64,000 bases of DNA from Sinohyriopsis cumingii (lineage: Eukaryota; Mollusca; Bivalvia; Unionida; Unionidae). The notes beneath the pieces were generated by a model, which searched no databases, was not told the DNA's origin, and saw nothing but the letters and a program-made list of their open reading frames with translations. Position 1 is the stretch's first letter. The number at the start of each line of letters is the position of its first letter. Below, piece by piece: positions 12,101 to 26,202 of this stretch. A program made the translations under genes and the position numbers. Location: NCBI GenBank assembly GCA_028554795.2, contig CM068838.1:131933268-131997267 (forward strand), written 5' to 3'.

Positions 12101-15100
12101 TCCAGATGGGTATATAATAGTCGTCCATTTGGGTATATAATAGTTGTCCAAATGGGTATATAATAGTTGTCCATTTGGGTATATAATGGTTGTCCATATG
12201 GGTATATAATAGTTGTCCAGATGGGTAGCTGTTGCTGTTGTGGGGTTTAACGCCATTTTTCAGCACATGATAGGCTATACATGGCAGTCAGTATTAATGG
12301 TGGAGGAAGAACCCTGGAAAGAACCACCGACCCACGAAAAGCTACTGGCAAGCTTTCTCACATACCCACATTGGCTGAATCCGAGACTCGAACCAGTGCA
12401 GACAGAGGTGAGATGGCAGTGATCCGTAATGGAGAGTGCTTTAGATCACTCGGCCACTCAAGGCCCCCTCCAGATGGGTATATAATAGTTGTCCATTTGG
12501 GTATAGTGCCATAGAGATTTTCCTGTTGTTTTGAAAACAGTTCCCTTGGTCCTTAGAATTGTAAAGTTTTAAACAAATGAAAGTTCAGGTTGGATAATTT
12601 AGACATAATTCTGTACACTGTTAATTCAAACAAATCTACAGCTATAATATTCTTGAGCATCACATCATCCACACTAAATGGTAATTCAGGCAGAATAGTG
12701 CTCTTGGAGTCTGTCATTTCACCTTTTTGGCCCAAAACCAGAAGGTCACTTTGCCTTGCGTTGATTTCTTGACATTACCCCTACCACCTTTTTTCAATAT
12801 AATGTGTTAATTATCAAAATAAAAACCAATTTGTATGTCAATTTATCCTTCAAAGAGAATGTTGGAAAGTTAGAATAAGATGTTTAATGCTATGCTCTAT
12901 AGTCGAGGTTGGTGCTGATTGGTTGATTATAAAATGCCAGAAGTTTCATTGCTATCTTTGGAACACATGCACCTTCTCTGTGCATGGAGGTTTGGAACTT
13001 CCTTCACTGGACAGTTTTAGATGGAATATTCTATTCAGTATGCCACATTCCGACAGGAAGATCATTTTGGAGGACAGTCCGTAAAGGAAATGGAGGATAG
13101 TTACAGAATGGTCTCTCCACTAATCTGTAGCAGACTCCCTATTCCATCTTTGAGGAACACCTACGGAGGACTTGTTTGCCACCAAGCTGAACAACAAACT
13201 CACAGGGACTGAGCAGTGAACACCTACAGCCTGAGTTAGGATTGTCTGTTTGCTTATGGCTTTCTGCCCTTCAAGATGATCCCAAATGTCCTTCTTAAAG
13301 TCAGGCACTAAATGGCTCAGCTCGTTTTGATTGCCCCTCTGTAGTCCTACCGATCGTGGTTCAACAGTCTTCTCAATCTGCTGGTTGACAATTACAGAAC
13401 CTTACTTGTTGGGAGGGACCTATTGTCGCAGCACATGGGCTGTCTCCTACACAATATCCTATAGATTCTCTACCTACAAAATTGGCACATCTTAAATGAT
13501 CTTGCAGCAAAGAAAATTTTTGAGCTGGGTTGCCAGGTGTATCATTCAGTAAAGAGAGTCAACCTCTAAGGTATGGAGAATCTTGTCATGAAAATGTGTG
13601 AATCATAGCTGTCCCTCTGTGAGCACAGTAGCTGATTTTCTTCATTCCTTTTTGAAGAGAAATAATGCTTAGTTTCTACTATTCAGGGCTGTTGAACAGC
13701 CCTCTCTAACATGCAATTTTTTTTCAAAAAACCCTGCCATCCAGATGGATTTTCACTTCACAGATCTGATCAAGTATATCAAATTGCAGAGACCAGTGTC
13801 TCGCTCTCTAAAGCCTAAATAGAATTTATTGTGTCTTGTGTTCTGTAAATAATCCCATGAACCTTTGGGTGAAGCTTCCTTTGAGTATATTACCCTCGAG
13901 ATTTTTTGTTGTTGCTTGCCATAGCATCTGCGAGACAAAAGAATGAGCTTCACGCCCTAACCACAGAACGGGGCTGTATCGGATTCAGTCTGAATAATGA
14001 GTCAGTTTCTATCCATTACCAACCAGGTTTTTGTAGCAAAAAAAGACAGTTTCCATTGGTTGCTTCACACCAAACTGTTATCCCCAGTCTCATCCATTTA
14101 TGTGCTGGGGATGACCAAGATAAACTTTTCATGTCTAGTTAGGACCATTTAAGGCTGTCCATTTTTACTTGGCAGCCTTCAAAAGGAAAAGTGAAAGGTA
14201 GGTTCTTTTCCTACCCATGAACGCATGATAGGTTCAGCTGATAATTCAGCTTCCAGCATTTCTAAGTGGATTGTATCAACTATCAAGAGAGCTTATTAAT
14301 TCCTTACTCATAGGGACTTGTTCTTTATGAAAATTAAAGTGCATGAGGTTAATGCCATTGCTGACCTATCTTATTCATCTTTGGAAAGTATGACAAAGGC
14401 CATATTTTAGCACTTTCACTACTATCTCCTCCTTTTGCTGTTGCTCATTAACCCATCAAAGTGAAGGCGATTTCTCTCTGAGCCCTATCATTGTTGCTCA
14501 AAAAGTGGTCCATGCTGATTCCATTCCATTGCAGTCTCCTGCTCTCTTGTAAGTGTGAGCATTTATTGTGGGGTTTGGAAGCATCAGTTCTCCCCTCAAA
14601 CTGTCAAATTCAGCTTTGCAATAGCAACGGGTAAGATATTACTGATATTAAAATGTAGTTTTTTGAGGAGAACAACCAATTTTAATGATATAATATTTAC
14701 CTGTTTGTAATGAATTTGCAAGTATGCACAAGTAATATTGCTCATGAAAAATATAGAAAATATCTCCAACTAAGTAAAATTGATGGTTGATTTGTTCTGA
14801 AGAACTGATAAATAGTCTTTTTTTAAAAATTAAAGTTACTCAGAACAATAGTTTTTAGAAATATATATGTTTGCTTAGTGGGAATCACATATTCTTCTCT
14901 CTTTTGATATTAATATTATTTCTTTGATTTTATTTAGTAATTAGGTTCTTTTCATTATTTAATAGGAGGACTGTGTGTTAATTATCTCATAATAACTTAA
15001 AAATCTCTTTCATAGTTCCAACCATCGTGCTACCTGGATGAAATGAGTGATGTTCAAATGCTGATTAAACAATACTTCATAGCATTACACTACCTGTCGT

Positions 15101-18100
15101 TAATGAGTGATGTCCAAATGCTGATTAAACAAATCCTAGCATTATGCTACCTGTGTTTATTGAGTGATGTCCAAATGCTGATTAAACAAGTCTTAGCATT
15201 ATGCTACCTGTGTTTAATAAGTGATGTCCAAATGCTGATTAAACAATACTCCATAGCATTATGATACCTGTGTTTAATGAGTGATTTTCCAAATGATGAT
15301 TAAACAATATTCCAAAGCAGTATACTACCTGTTGCTAATGAGTGATGGCCAAATGCTGATTAAACAAGTCCTAGCATCATGCTACCTGTGTTTAATAAGT
15401 GATGTCCAAATGCTTATTAGACAATACTCCATAGCATTATACTACCTGTGTTTAATGAGTGATGCCCAAATGCTGATTAAACAGTACTCCATAGCATTAC
15501 ACTACCTGTTGCTAATGAGTGATGGCCAAATGCTGATTAAACAAGTCCTAGCATCATGCTACCTGTGTTTAATAAGTGATGGCCAAATGCTGATTAAACA
15601 GTACTCCATAGCATTATACTGCCTGTGTTTAATAAGTGATGTCCAAATGCTGATTAAACAATACTCCATAGCATTATGATACCTGTGTTTAATGAGTGAT
15701 GTCCAAATGCTGATTAAACAATGCTCCATAGCATTAAGCCATTATACTACCTGTGTTTAATGAGTGATGTCCAAATGCTGATTAAACAATACTCCATAGC
15801 ATTATACTACCTGTGTTTAACGAGTGATGCCCAAATGCTGATTAAACAGTACTCCATAGCATTATACTACCTGTGTTTAATGAGTGATGCCCAAATGCTG
15901 ATTAAACAGTACTCCATAGCGTTATACTACCTGTGTTTAATAAGTGATGTCCAAATGGTGATTAAACAATACTCCATAGCATTATACTACCTGTGTTTAA
16001 TAAGTGATGTCCAAATGATGATTAAACAGTACTCCATAGCATTATACTACCAGTGTTTAATGAGTGATTTTCCAAATGATGATTAAACAATATTCCAAAG
16101 CAGTATACTACCTGTTGCTAATGAGTGATGGCCAAATGCTGATTAAACAGTACTCCATAGCATTATGCTTCCTGTATGTAAGGAGTTATGTTTTAATACT
16201 GACTAAACAATACTTCCTAGCATTATACTGCCTGTATGCAATGAATTGTGTCTTAATACTGACTAAACAATACTTTCTAGAATTATACTGCCTGTATGTA
16301 ATAAGTGATGTCCAGGTGCTGATTAAACAAATCCTATCATTATGATACCTGTGTGTAAGGACTTGTGTTTTAATACTGATTAAACAATACTTCCTAGCAT
16401 TACGTTCAGAAGCTAAATCCACCTGTCTCTCAAATTTGTCTTAAGAGCAAGATACAATAATTGCATGAAAATTAGTCCTATACCTTGATGCACATGTTGA
16501 GTCTCTCTGCTCATAGAAAAACATCCTGAAAGTAATACTGTAATTGCCTTACTAATATCACATGAATGCTGTACTCTAAGTAAATACCATATGGTTCATG
16601 TGGATTGAGGGGAAAGATATTATAATTTTGATTATAGGATTAGTGGCCAGGTTTTGTTTGCTTGCAGAAAGATCCCATATTGTTGAATTGATCAAGTATG
16701 ATGCTTGCTGTACTAATCAACACATACAGATATAATCATGGAAACATTATCATGTACTTGAATAAAATTTATATCTCAAAAATTTAGTTTTGGGGATATT
16801 CTGACATATTCGATCTGTCCATTTGTTTTGTAAGTGTTACTTCCTTAACCACTGCATAGAATCCATTCACAGGAATCTCAGGGATGGGGTGTCCAGGGTC
16901 ATCATGTATACAAATTTTCAGCGACAGTGACAAGTTGTTATTTTCTTGTTATTTTTAAAACCAAACTTTATATACAGTGTACCGCTCCAGTGGCCTAGTG
17001 GTTAGAGCATTCGCCTTGGATGTGGGAGGTCGTGGGATCGATCCCCAGTCAAGTCATACCAAAGACTTACACATTTGGTACTAACAGCTGCCTCACTTGG
17101 CACTCAGCATTAAGAGGTTAGTGTTAGGACTGGTTGGCCTGGTGTCAGGATAATGTGACTGGGTGGGACATCATGCTACATGTCTGCGGCATGATGCCCC
17201 AGTGCTAGACATCACTGTAATCTGTCACACTGTAGACATCGTAGTGATATGACTGAAAAATTGTTAAAGCTACGTTAAAAATCCAAATCTCACACACACA
17301 CACACACATGCATGCACACACACACACACACACACAGTGTATATGGTCACAGCAAGAAGACATATGATACTGACATTTTCAGTTATGACTTCAAGATCAC
17401 TTTACAGTTGGTGATCATTGGAAAGCTGTCAAAGTTGCTAAGGTTGTACTTTCTTTCTTTTCATTGAACGAGTACAGTTCTCTACAACAAGTGTATATTT
17501 GCCACAGTAACATTTGCCTTGTACTAAAGGTCTCAATATTTTTTTCAGGTTAAAGGAGCTGCTGAGAACCAGGCTGGTTGAATGTGGCTGGAGAGATCAG
17601 TTGAAACAGTATTGCAAAGGTTTGTATGTTCAAAATGATTAATCATTATAATATGGAACAATATGTAACCTAAAGCTTTAAAGCCCCAATATCGCTGTTT
17701 ATCGTAAACTTCACCATTCTTCAAATTTAGCCAGTGTTTAGAAGGAAGGAAATGATTTGTTAAAAAGCTCTCTGACATAATCCAGTCTTTGAAATAAGGT
17801 TTAAACAATGTTCAGATATTCAGTTTAGAATTAAGAGGTGGCACCCTTTAATTAAGTCAACGAAGTTGTTCGTAATTCTTTTGTTTTTCAGGAGTGCTCC
17901 AAAAGTAGTGATGTGATACATTTGACACATTCCATTAGTGATTAAGAACCACTTTTGCACAGATTTATTTGAGAGGAGCAAACCCACTTTTCCAAAGTGA
18001 GTCAGACAAGAAAAAGTGTGCATTAGATAACTATAACAACTCCTGTGTGAATATTGATGATCAGCTGGGGTGCTGGAATACTTTGAAGGGTGAAATTGGT

Positions 18101-21100
18101 CTGAAGACAGTCCAGCAGTGTGGTGGTGGCTTCTTAAGTTTACAGTGGTGATAAATCTTGTGTTCCAGCCTTCCACTGAAATCAGTTGATTCACAGATGT
18201 TTGTGATCAACATCAGATTATTTCATACACATGTAAAAAATGGTAGGGTTTCTCAGTTTGATGGAGAAATTAAATGACTCATTTGGTGATGAAACATTGA
18301 TATTATTTGGTTTTAATGGAAACCAACAATGTATACAACTATGTATCTTTCAAGATTAAGTATTACTGAAATGATTTGGCACATACGAATTTGTGCATGT
18401 GGGTCTTTAATACAAAATATGTATTCCTATTTGATGTCACACCTGCAGTGTGTGCTTAAAAATTCAAACAATTTATTTGGTCAAATTTTGTGTTGTTAAT
18501 GCTCATTATAGTTGAATACTCAAGTGATGTCATAAATAATGTCCCAATCATATGTAACATGTTGCCTGTGTTGGAAGCTCCACACCAGAGATGAATTTGC
18601 TCTTTCTATATGTTTCTGCTAAATAGATCCATTTTTTTTAGACTGATTCAACTGACGAAGTTAACAAGGTAGCAATTCACCAGGCATGCATGTTGGTAAA
18701 TTGCAAGAAAGTTGTGATGTTCCTGGTAGATTTTTGACAGTGACTTGCCTCCCTTGATGGGATTCAGACTTGTATCTCTTTCAGTATGGTTTGTGCAGAA
18801 TAGATCCATGTTACACAACCATGATACGCTGGAGCATATTATGTTGTCTGTCTGTCTGTCTGTCTGTTCCCTATTTCATTTCTGCAAAATAGCTTTGAGT
18901 TTTACACCATCCACTATTACTTTGCTAGTAGATTACATTTTGGGACAAGAATGAAACCTATTAGTTTCAGGCTCAAAAGTTTGAAGGTCAAAGGTCAAAG
19001 GCAATATAAGATGTTACATCAGTGTTCCAGTTAGTATTTCAAATGACAAGGGTACTGATCAGGGCACTATGTGCATGATTTACAGTGTTTCAAGATCAGG
19101 ACACTTCATGTGTGAATTGAATGGATGTCATATGGTAACCAATTAAAAAAGAGAAAAAATAAGTAATTTTGACTAAACATCATTTATCAAACTGTACATT
19201 ATTTTAACCAATATGTAACTAAAACCTAGGATTCTTCTTCTTCATTATGGGTTTGGGTCTGTTGCTGTCTCATCTGTCCTGGTTTCCTTGGTAGGTTAAT
19301 TTTGAGAGAATCTAAAACAAATACAATGGTCATTTTACTCTTCATGCTCCAATAATAGTTATATAATTTGAAGTTTCATTCAAATTTGCAATGAAAGTAA
19401 TAATAATAATCTTAATAATAATAATATAACAACAATAATAATAATAATAATAAATGATCTTATGGTACACACAATATAAGTCATAATAATTGGAAAATAA
19501 ATATCATAAAAATTAAAACCATGAAACTTAAAGAATAATTTCTTTCTCTTTATAATGTAAATAATATAATATTTATTAAAACAATAAGTAAGAATATATG
19601 GGGGGGGGGAGGCTGCGGTTTTCTGTTTTCATATCCAACACATAGCCAATAAAAATCGTTTTACCAAGACAACGGTTCTTGATGATGGCGCAAGGATAGG
19701 GGTCTCAAATAGGAATAAAATAAACATTTCGACCTCATGAATAAATTGAAATTAAAATGCTCTTACCAAAAATATTCTGTCGATTTCCTCTTTTGCTTAG
19801 ATCCTGTTTATGCATGTAAATTACGAACTCTTTCAGTGGTAGGCATTTCTTTGGTGATTGTGTGTGCATCGATAATTGAGTCGTAATGATAAAAACCGAA
19901 GTTAACCAATGGCACAGCTGTGGCAAAACCAGCCATAAACATGGTGCCAGAACAGAATTAAATTTCAGAAGTGAATGATCGAGGCGCTTTTAAATTTGAT
20001 AGGGTGTTTTAAGGCATCATAAATTTGACAGGGGTGCTAAAAAAGTTGGGCAGGGCATAGTGTCCCTCTATTTATGCTTAGCTTGAACACTGTGCATTAT
20101 AAAATTTTGACCTATTTATGTTGCTGGTATGCTATTATTGAAAAGTGAATCTCTAATGGACATGTAAATGTATATCCCATCTTTATACGTAAGCATATAC
20201 CACTGATTTACTGTAAGAGGTTGTGTTAATGGAAATGTTTTGCCTCCTGAATATAAAATAATATATCCAGAAGGAAAAAGATCCTGCCATGTATCCATGA
20301 GTTGCAGAAACAAATTGGAGACATGGGAAGTTGCATCCATGTGTGCCATCATTTTCTTCACTGTAATTCTGTCAATTTTTTCCCATATTTCCAATATCAA
20401 AATGATATTTAAAATACTGGGGTTTTTTTTGTTTTGTATACAAAATACTACTATGTCCTGATCATTTGCACCTTCCTCTGAAAGTGTAAATGTTTCATTT
20501 TGGCTTTTGAATTAGTCTGATTCTCTGTCCTTACCTGGATATTTTTAGTTTTGAAGATATGTAGATGGACCATTGTCCATTTCCACCAAAACAGAAAGGT
20601 ACATGTGTCCTGAATGATATCTTTCTGCCATATGTATAGAAAATTCTGTTATATTCAGTCTGATCTGTCAGAACTCAAATCTGACAGATTTAGAAATGTT
20701 ACCAATTAAATTCACTAAATTGCCTTACTCTTGTCATTTACCAATAGTGTGTGGTTATGCAAACTTGGGAATAAATGGAATTTTCTATAGTATTTGCACA
20801 CCCTCCAATTTGTTTGTACACCCACCCATCCCACCCACGATTTTAAAAATGATAAGCACCAAGCTGCCAATGTAAACATGCAGACAGACTGCTCTCTTTC
20901 CATTTCTTTTTTCTAGAATTGTCTTGTTTTAGTAAAAACTGATGTCTTCATCCAATATTTGCAATGTCTAGTTATAATACTTCTTAAACAAATTGAACAA
21001 ATTAATAGAACTCTTGTGTAGATGTGTTCAAAGAGTTGTAACTTCAACATTTACGGAGTTACTGAGATTATCAAAGATGATGAACAACATCACATCTGTT

Positions 21101-24100
21101 GCTTGAAAACATAGACTGGCTTCAGCAAATATGGTGGCCATGCAGTTAATGAAGCTTCCATTTAATTTGAAATGCCCACAAATTGACAGTGTTTGGACCC
21201 CCCTGGTGACAGTCAGGTTGGAATTTATAAATCAGTGAATGAAATGACTAAGTTTTGTTCATTTCATATATCCTTGATGACTTCTGTTTTTTAAAATCAG
21301 TAGGCTTGTACAAACAATCAGGATGGTATGAGAATGCTATAGTGCATTCATTTTTGGACATATGTACACAAAGGCTAGTGTGATGTCTAATGGTATACAA
21401 ACACTTATATTATTTTGTTGTTGTTTTATATATTCTCCCAGGTACTTGAACAAGAATTTGAAAGTAAGATTAATATAATTTTTTTTTTTACAGAGGTTGT
21501 GAAACAGAAAGGCTTAGAGCATATCACAGTTGATGATTTAGTTTCAGAAATTACACCTAAAGGAAGAGGTTTGTACTTAATGTATTTGCATTTTTATGCC
21601 CTTAAGTTGGTAGATGGCTGTCATCCAGATTTGTTTTATTTATGAAATTGAATGTGTGTAATTGATATGTACAGTAAAATAGTTTGCTCATACTAATAAA
21701 GACTGCTGCAGTTGATCAATGGTTATCATGCAGGACTGAGAGAAAAGGTGTGGATTCAGAACCTTCCATTAATTGTACGAGTGGAAAAACAAACTTAGTC
21801 CCATATAATCCATCTTTATTGAGATATTGCTTTACATGAAGAATATTGGGACCTTTCCTGGCAGATATGTGGCAGAGTACTTTTTAAAGTACTACAGTAT
21901 GAGTACAAGTATTTTTGTTTTGCTTTGTTAGAGTATGAGTACAACTCAATGTACTTTTGGCATTGTACCCAGGGAAAAAACCCTCGAATTCCCACCCCTC
22001 TTGCCTGTCTCTAGTCTGGTAAGGTTAGAGTCATACTTAATCATGCATGCCAACCATTATGCTTTTGGCGTAATCATTACCCTTTTTGTCACCAAATTAT
22101 GCATTATGCTAGGTTGTGTATTAAATATACCTTTTTGGTACATTGAAAAAATAAAATAAAAATAAAGCAATAAAAAGTTGTTTTTGTCATTATATTATCA
22201 TCTCTTTAATTCCACTCATGTAAATTTGTGAATATTCTTAAAAAGGTGACTGCTGCATGAGAATAGCGTAAAAGTATTTTCCTTATTTGCTATTTATAGC
22301 TGCTGTGTATGACCCATTTCCAAGAAAACATGGGCTTCTTCAAATGGAACTTTGCCTCACAGATTCATTTTATTGATAAGATAGGGAAGTTGTGAACTTG
22401 TAAAGAAAATGGCCATGGTACTAATTCAGATCCCATAGTAAACCTATGCAAACACCATGATATTAAAAATTAAATAACTTCAACTTTTTGGGTGCTCTTG
22501 ATCAAAACCTATATTTATCAGTATAGATGCATCTTGTATGATGGGATCCTGGGTGGCCGAGTGGTCTAAACCGCTCACCGTTACGGATTGCTGCCATCTC
22601 ACCTCTGTCTGCGTGGTTCGAGTCTCGTGCTTGGCCAGTGTGGATATGTGAGAAAGCTTGCCATAGCTTCTCAGGTCAGTAGATCTTTCCAGGGTTTTCC
22701 CTGGTTCTTCCTGCACCATTTAATACTGGCCACCATGTATAGCCTAACTTGTGCTGAAAAATGGCATTAAATGCTATAACAGCAACAACAACATCATCCT
22801 GTATCACAGCTTCTATGTAAAGAAAACCATATGAGCCACAGCATTTTCTGGATCTGTTTGTGTTTGAAACATGTCCTTTCAATTCTGCACCAAATTCAGG
22901 TGCTAATTTCAGTAACGAATGTTCCAAACTTAAGTCTTTTAAAGGACTGAAATTACATCAATAAAAAAATGTTTCTATTTTTTTAGTTACAACTAGGATA
23001 AGCTCTCAAATGTTTCTTTTTACAAGAATATATATTTCATTATCAACTGATCATGGCCAGCCAAACCCATTTATACACTGTTTTATCTTCACCCATTTCC
23101 AGACTGGTTCCCATTTTTCCATACAATTAGTACCGTGGGTCCTATATGGTGTGAGTTGTGTATGTTATATGACGGAAAATGTTATAGCAGATGGATCTTT
23201 TCAAACTTCCAAACATGTCAGATCAGCAAAAATGCCAAATCAACATCTCTTAAGAAACTTTAAAAGAAGAATACGAGAGTAATGTAATACAGCAGTTTGA
23301 GCACCTGATCTCATTGCAGATTTCCAGTTCACAATCATTCAACGAAATTTACACGTGTAGAATAGGTAATGAGTGATGTATATAAATAATTTTTCAGTAT
23401 ATTTTGTTTTTTTATTTTGATTCTAATCCTTATGGATTTTGCCATTTGTGACAAGAATTTTGACCAGCTGCAGAACCAGGTTAGTAGTAAAGTCTTATTC
23501 ATATGTGGTGTAATTCCAGCATGTAATATAAAGATTACACTTTTTAGGCCCAAATTGTGCTATTTTATTTTGCCACTTATAATAGCAATGATTACCCTTT
23601 TACCACTGGGGGAGGGGTTGGCATGTATGCTTAAGGAAGGGAGAGAGTTACTTCCTCTTCTTCACATATTAAATTGGAGTTTTCCCTCTCTGGGTCCATC
23701 ACATCTCTGGGAGGGACTAATATAGTCTCTTTGGAGACTTTGGGTTAATTCCCCCCTCCAGGAGGTTATAAACAGGTGGAGAGTAAGTTGCACTTTCCTT
23801 TGAGGGAGGAGCAGCGCTCTCTCTTTTCCACTAGGACAAAGAGTAACTCGCTCCATCTCCACAGGAGAAGCAGCACCCTCTTTCATCCAGAGGGGCAGAG
23901 AGTGATTTGTAACCCCGACTTACACACTACCACCTACCCCTTGTTAGGGGGATAGCTTTATAGCGGAACAGCAGTGAAGGGATCAAGCCATCTGGTAAGG
24001 GGATATCTCAGATCTAAGTCTATCAAATCTGGGCAAGGGTTTCCTACAAATCTGAGTCACCTGATCAGGCCCCAGGCTCCTGGTGCTGGCACTGGTCATC

Positions 24101-26155
24101 AGTCATTGACTGGTCATCAATTGCTCCTCACCACTCATTGGAGCCTCTTCAGTACATGGATGAGGATGGATAAAGATACCCTTCTCGCTAGACTGGTGTT
24201 TCCATGCATGTCTCCAAAGACCACTCCTATCAGTTTGTAGATGTATCAGATTAAGGGTGTATTGCCTATCTGGAGCTGAAAAGACTGATTCTTCAAGGTT
24301 CATGTTCTGAGTAGAATCTATCTATCACATCAACAATTTGGAAAAGAGGGCATTGTTCTAAGCCCTTCAAGCAAGGGTATTTCAGTGACAGTCTTCAAAA
24401 AGGGACAAATCTGTGGTAGCATTCCTCAGAAAACAATGAAGCACATTTGCCCATTTTCTCATCATGATGGTTTTTAAACAACTTTTTGGAAAAGATTACC
24501 CTCCAAGCTAGCTACATTTTATTGGACAGTCTGTCAAGGAAAGAGAAAATCGTCCTCATGGAATGGTCTGTATACCAGTCCATAGCAGCTTCCCTGGTTC
24601 AACTTTATAAGACACCATTTATAAGACACCATTGGTTGACTTGTTTGAAGGTTGTTGCTCCCATTGTTTGTTTCCCCAGTCACCATCCAGTGGACACTTT
24701 CATTCTGAAGTGAGATTCATCTGTTTGCTCATGCCTTCCCATCCTTCAGGATCTTCCCTCTGGTACTTCACAAGTAACTTCCCTGCTAAGTTCATTTTGC
24801 AAGCCTCTCTGTGACCCCAAAAATCGTGGTTCAGTGATCTTTTCATCGTGCTGGTGGACCATCCCAGGACATTGCCCCAGAGGAGGGATCACCAGTTATG
24901 ACACAGGTTCTCTTTCCCTGACAAAAGCCCCAAAATTCTTCACCCATTTTGTCTTTCGATGCATGTCATCAAATCGCCAAGTTCACTATTCAGTGCAGTT
25001 GACAGTCAACATATAAGGTCTATAAGGCCAAGTGTAGAATCTTTGGGGATTGATGCAGTAGGAAATATGTAAATCCTAGATGTCCTAATACAGTGTGACC
25101 CCGCTATAACATGGTAGTTGGGAGCCATAAAACCCGACCACGTTATATACCGAACCGTGTTATATGCAACCAAGTCAGTTAGTTGAAGAAAATGTACCCC
25201 CCCCCCCCAACAACAAAAAAATTGTGTGTGGGACGGGTGTGGGTAATAAATGCCGGCGGTAAAATACGTGCTTCGTCTGCACAGTTACCATCTTGAATTG
25301 ATGCATATTAAATGAGAAATACACCTGTAGTGAAAACAGAGAAGACATAATATAAACGTTTACTTTATTTAGAGAACCATAAATTGGTACATATACGTGA
25401 ATCCTGTTTATATATAAATGTCTAATGTATAGCATGAATTGAGTATCAACACCGTGTACTCACCTGCAAACCTCATCATATACATTGAATCCACAATACA
25501 AGTGATTCCATCGAAAATATGCACACACAGCTTTAAAATATTCATTAATTTTGTAATAGGTCATATTGGTCTGAATTCAGTGGAAAAACATAGCACAATC
25601 ACGTAACGAATGACGAAGCACATTTACTTTAAAGTACCTTCCAAGTCGGTAAAAGTTAGTTTGCATTTTAAGCCACTGTTGGCATAAACTTTTTCCCTAC
25701 AAAAAGAAACTTTCACAGCACAGTTAACTTGTTCCAGTCACGTTGGAAAATGCAAAAATCCATCAGATTCCATCACTTTTATTTAAGTTTGGGACTGACT
25801 TCCTTTGAAGAAAAGTTCTTTGCTGTTATTGAAACATTGTAGTCGGTTTTCTTTGATGAAGGGTGCATGCGCTATTGAAGTCACTGCTCAAGGACAGCTT
25901 TGGAGAACCAAACGAATGCCCATTTCTTATTGTGGTGGCAACATCAAATAATTGTATTGCATGATTGAGACTGGTATTTTTTCCATTTGCTGAGTATATT
26001 TTCATAACAGTCAGTGCTTCAAAGGTAATATGTTTCTTTTGAAATTTCAGCAAACTATTTTATCAGGGTACATTTCTAAAAAGGAATTGGCCATCGTTTA
26101 GACTGTTCTAGTTACTGTCCCTCCATGCCTACTGAATAAACCAATAAGTAAGAAT

Positions 26156-26202
<47 letters not shown>

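Noticed and set aside
11967..12266. Minus-strand frames with repeated YIPIWTTI
   Set aside because: 23-bp minisatellite translated in three frames; not a protein repeat.
15281..16345. Open frames of 93-132 codons with repeated [20 protein letters not shown]
   Set aside because: Produced by the 60-bp satellite; unit variation follows DNA repeat dynamics, with no bias toward synonymous change visible.
15022..16405. CRISPR-like or phage-type repeat array
   Set aside because: Units are contiguous without unique spacers; the context is a spliced eukaryotic gene.
16984..17060. A functional tRNA gene
   Set aside because: tRNA-like head only; followed by a SINE body and CA tail as in dispersed mollusc-type SINEs.
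25826..26053. 75-codon minus-strand frame inside the TIR element as a transposase remnant
   Set aside because: I could not match it to a pogo/CENP-B helix-turn-helix or DDE motif with any confidence.
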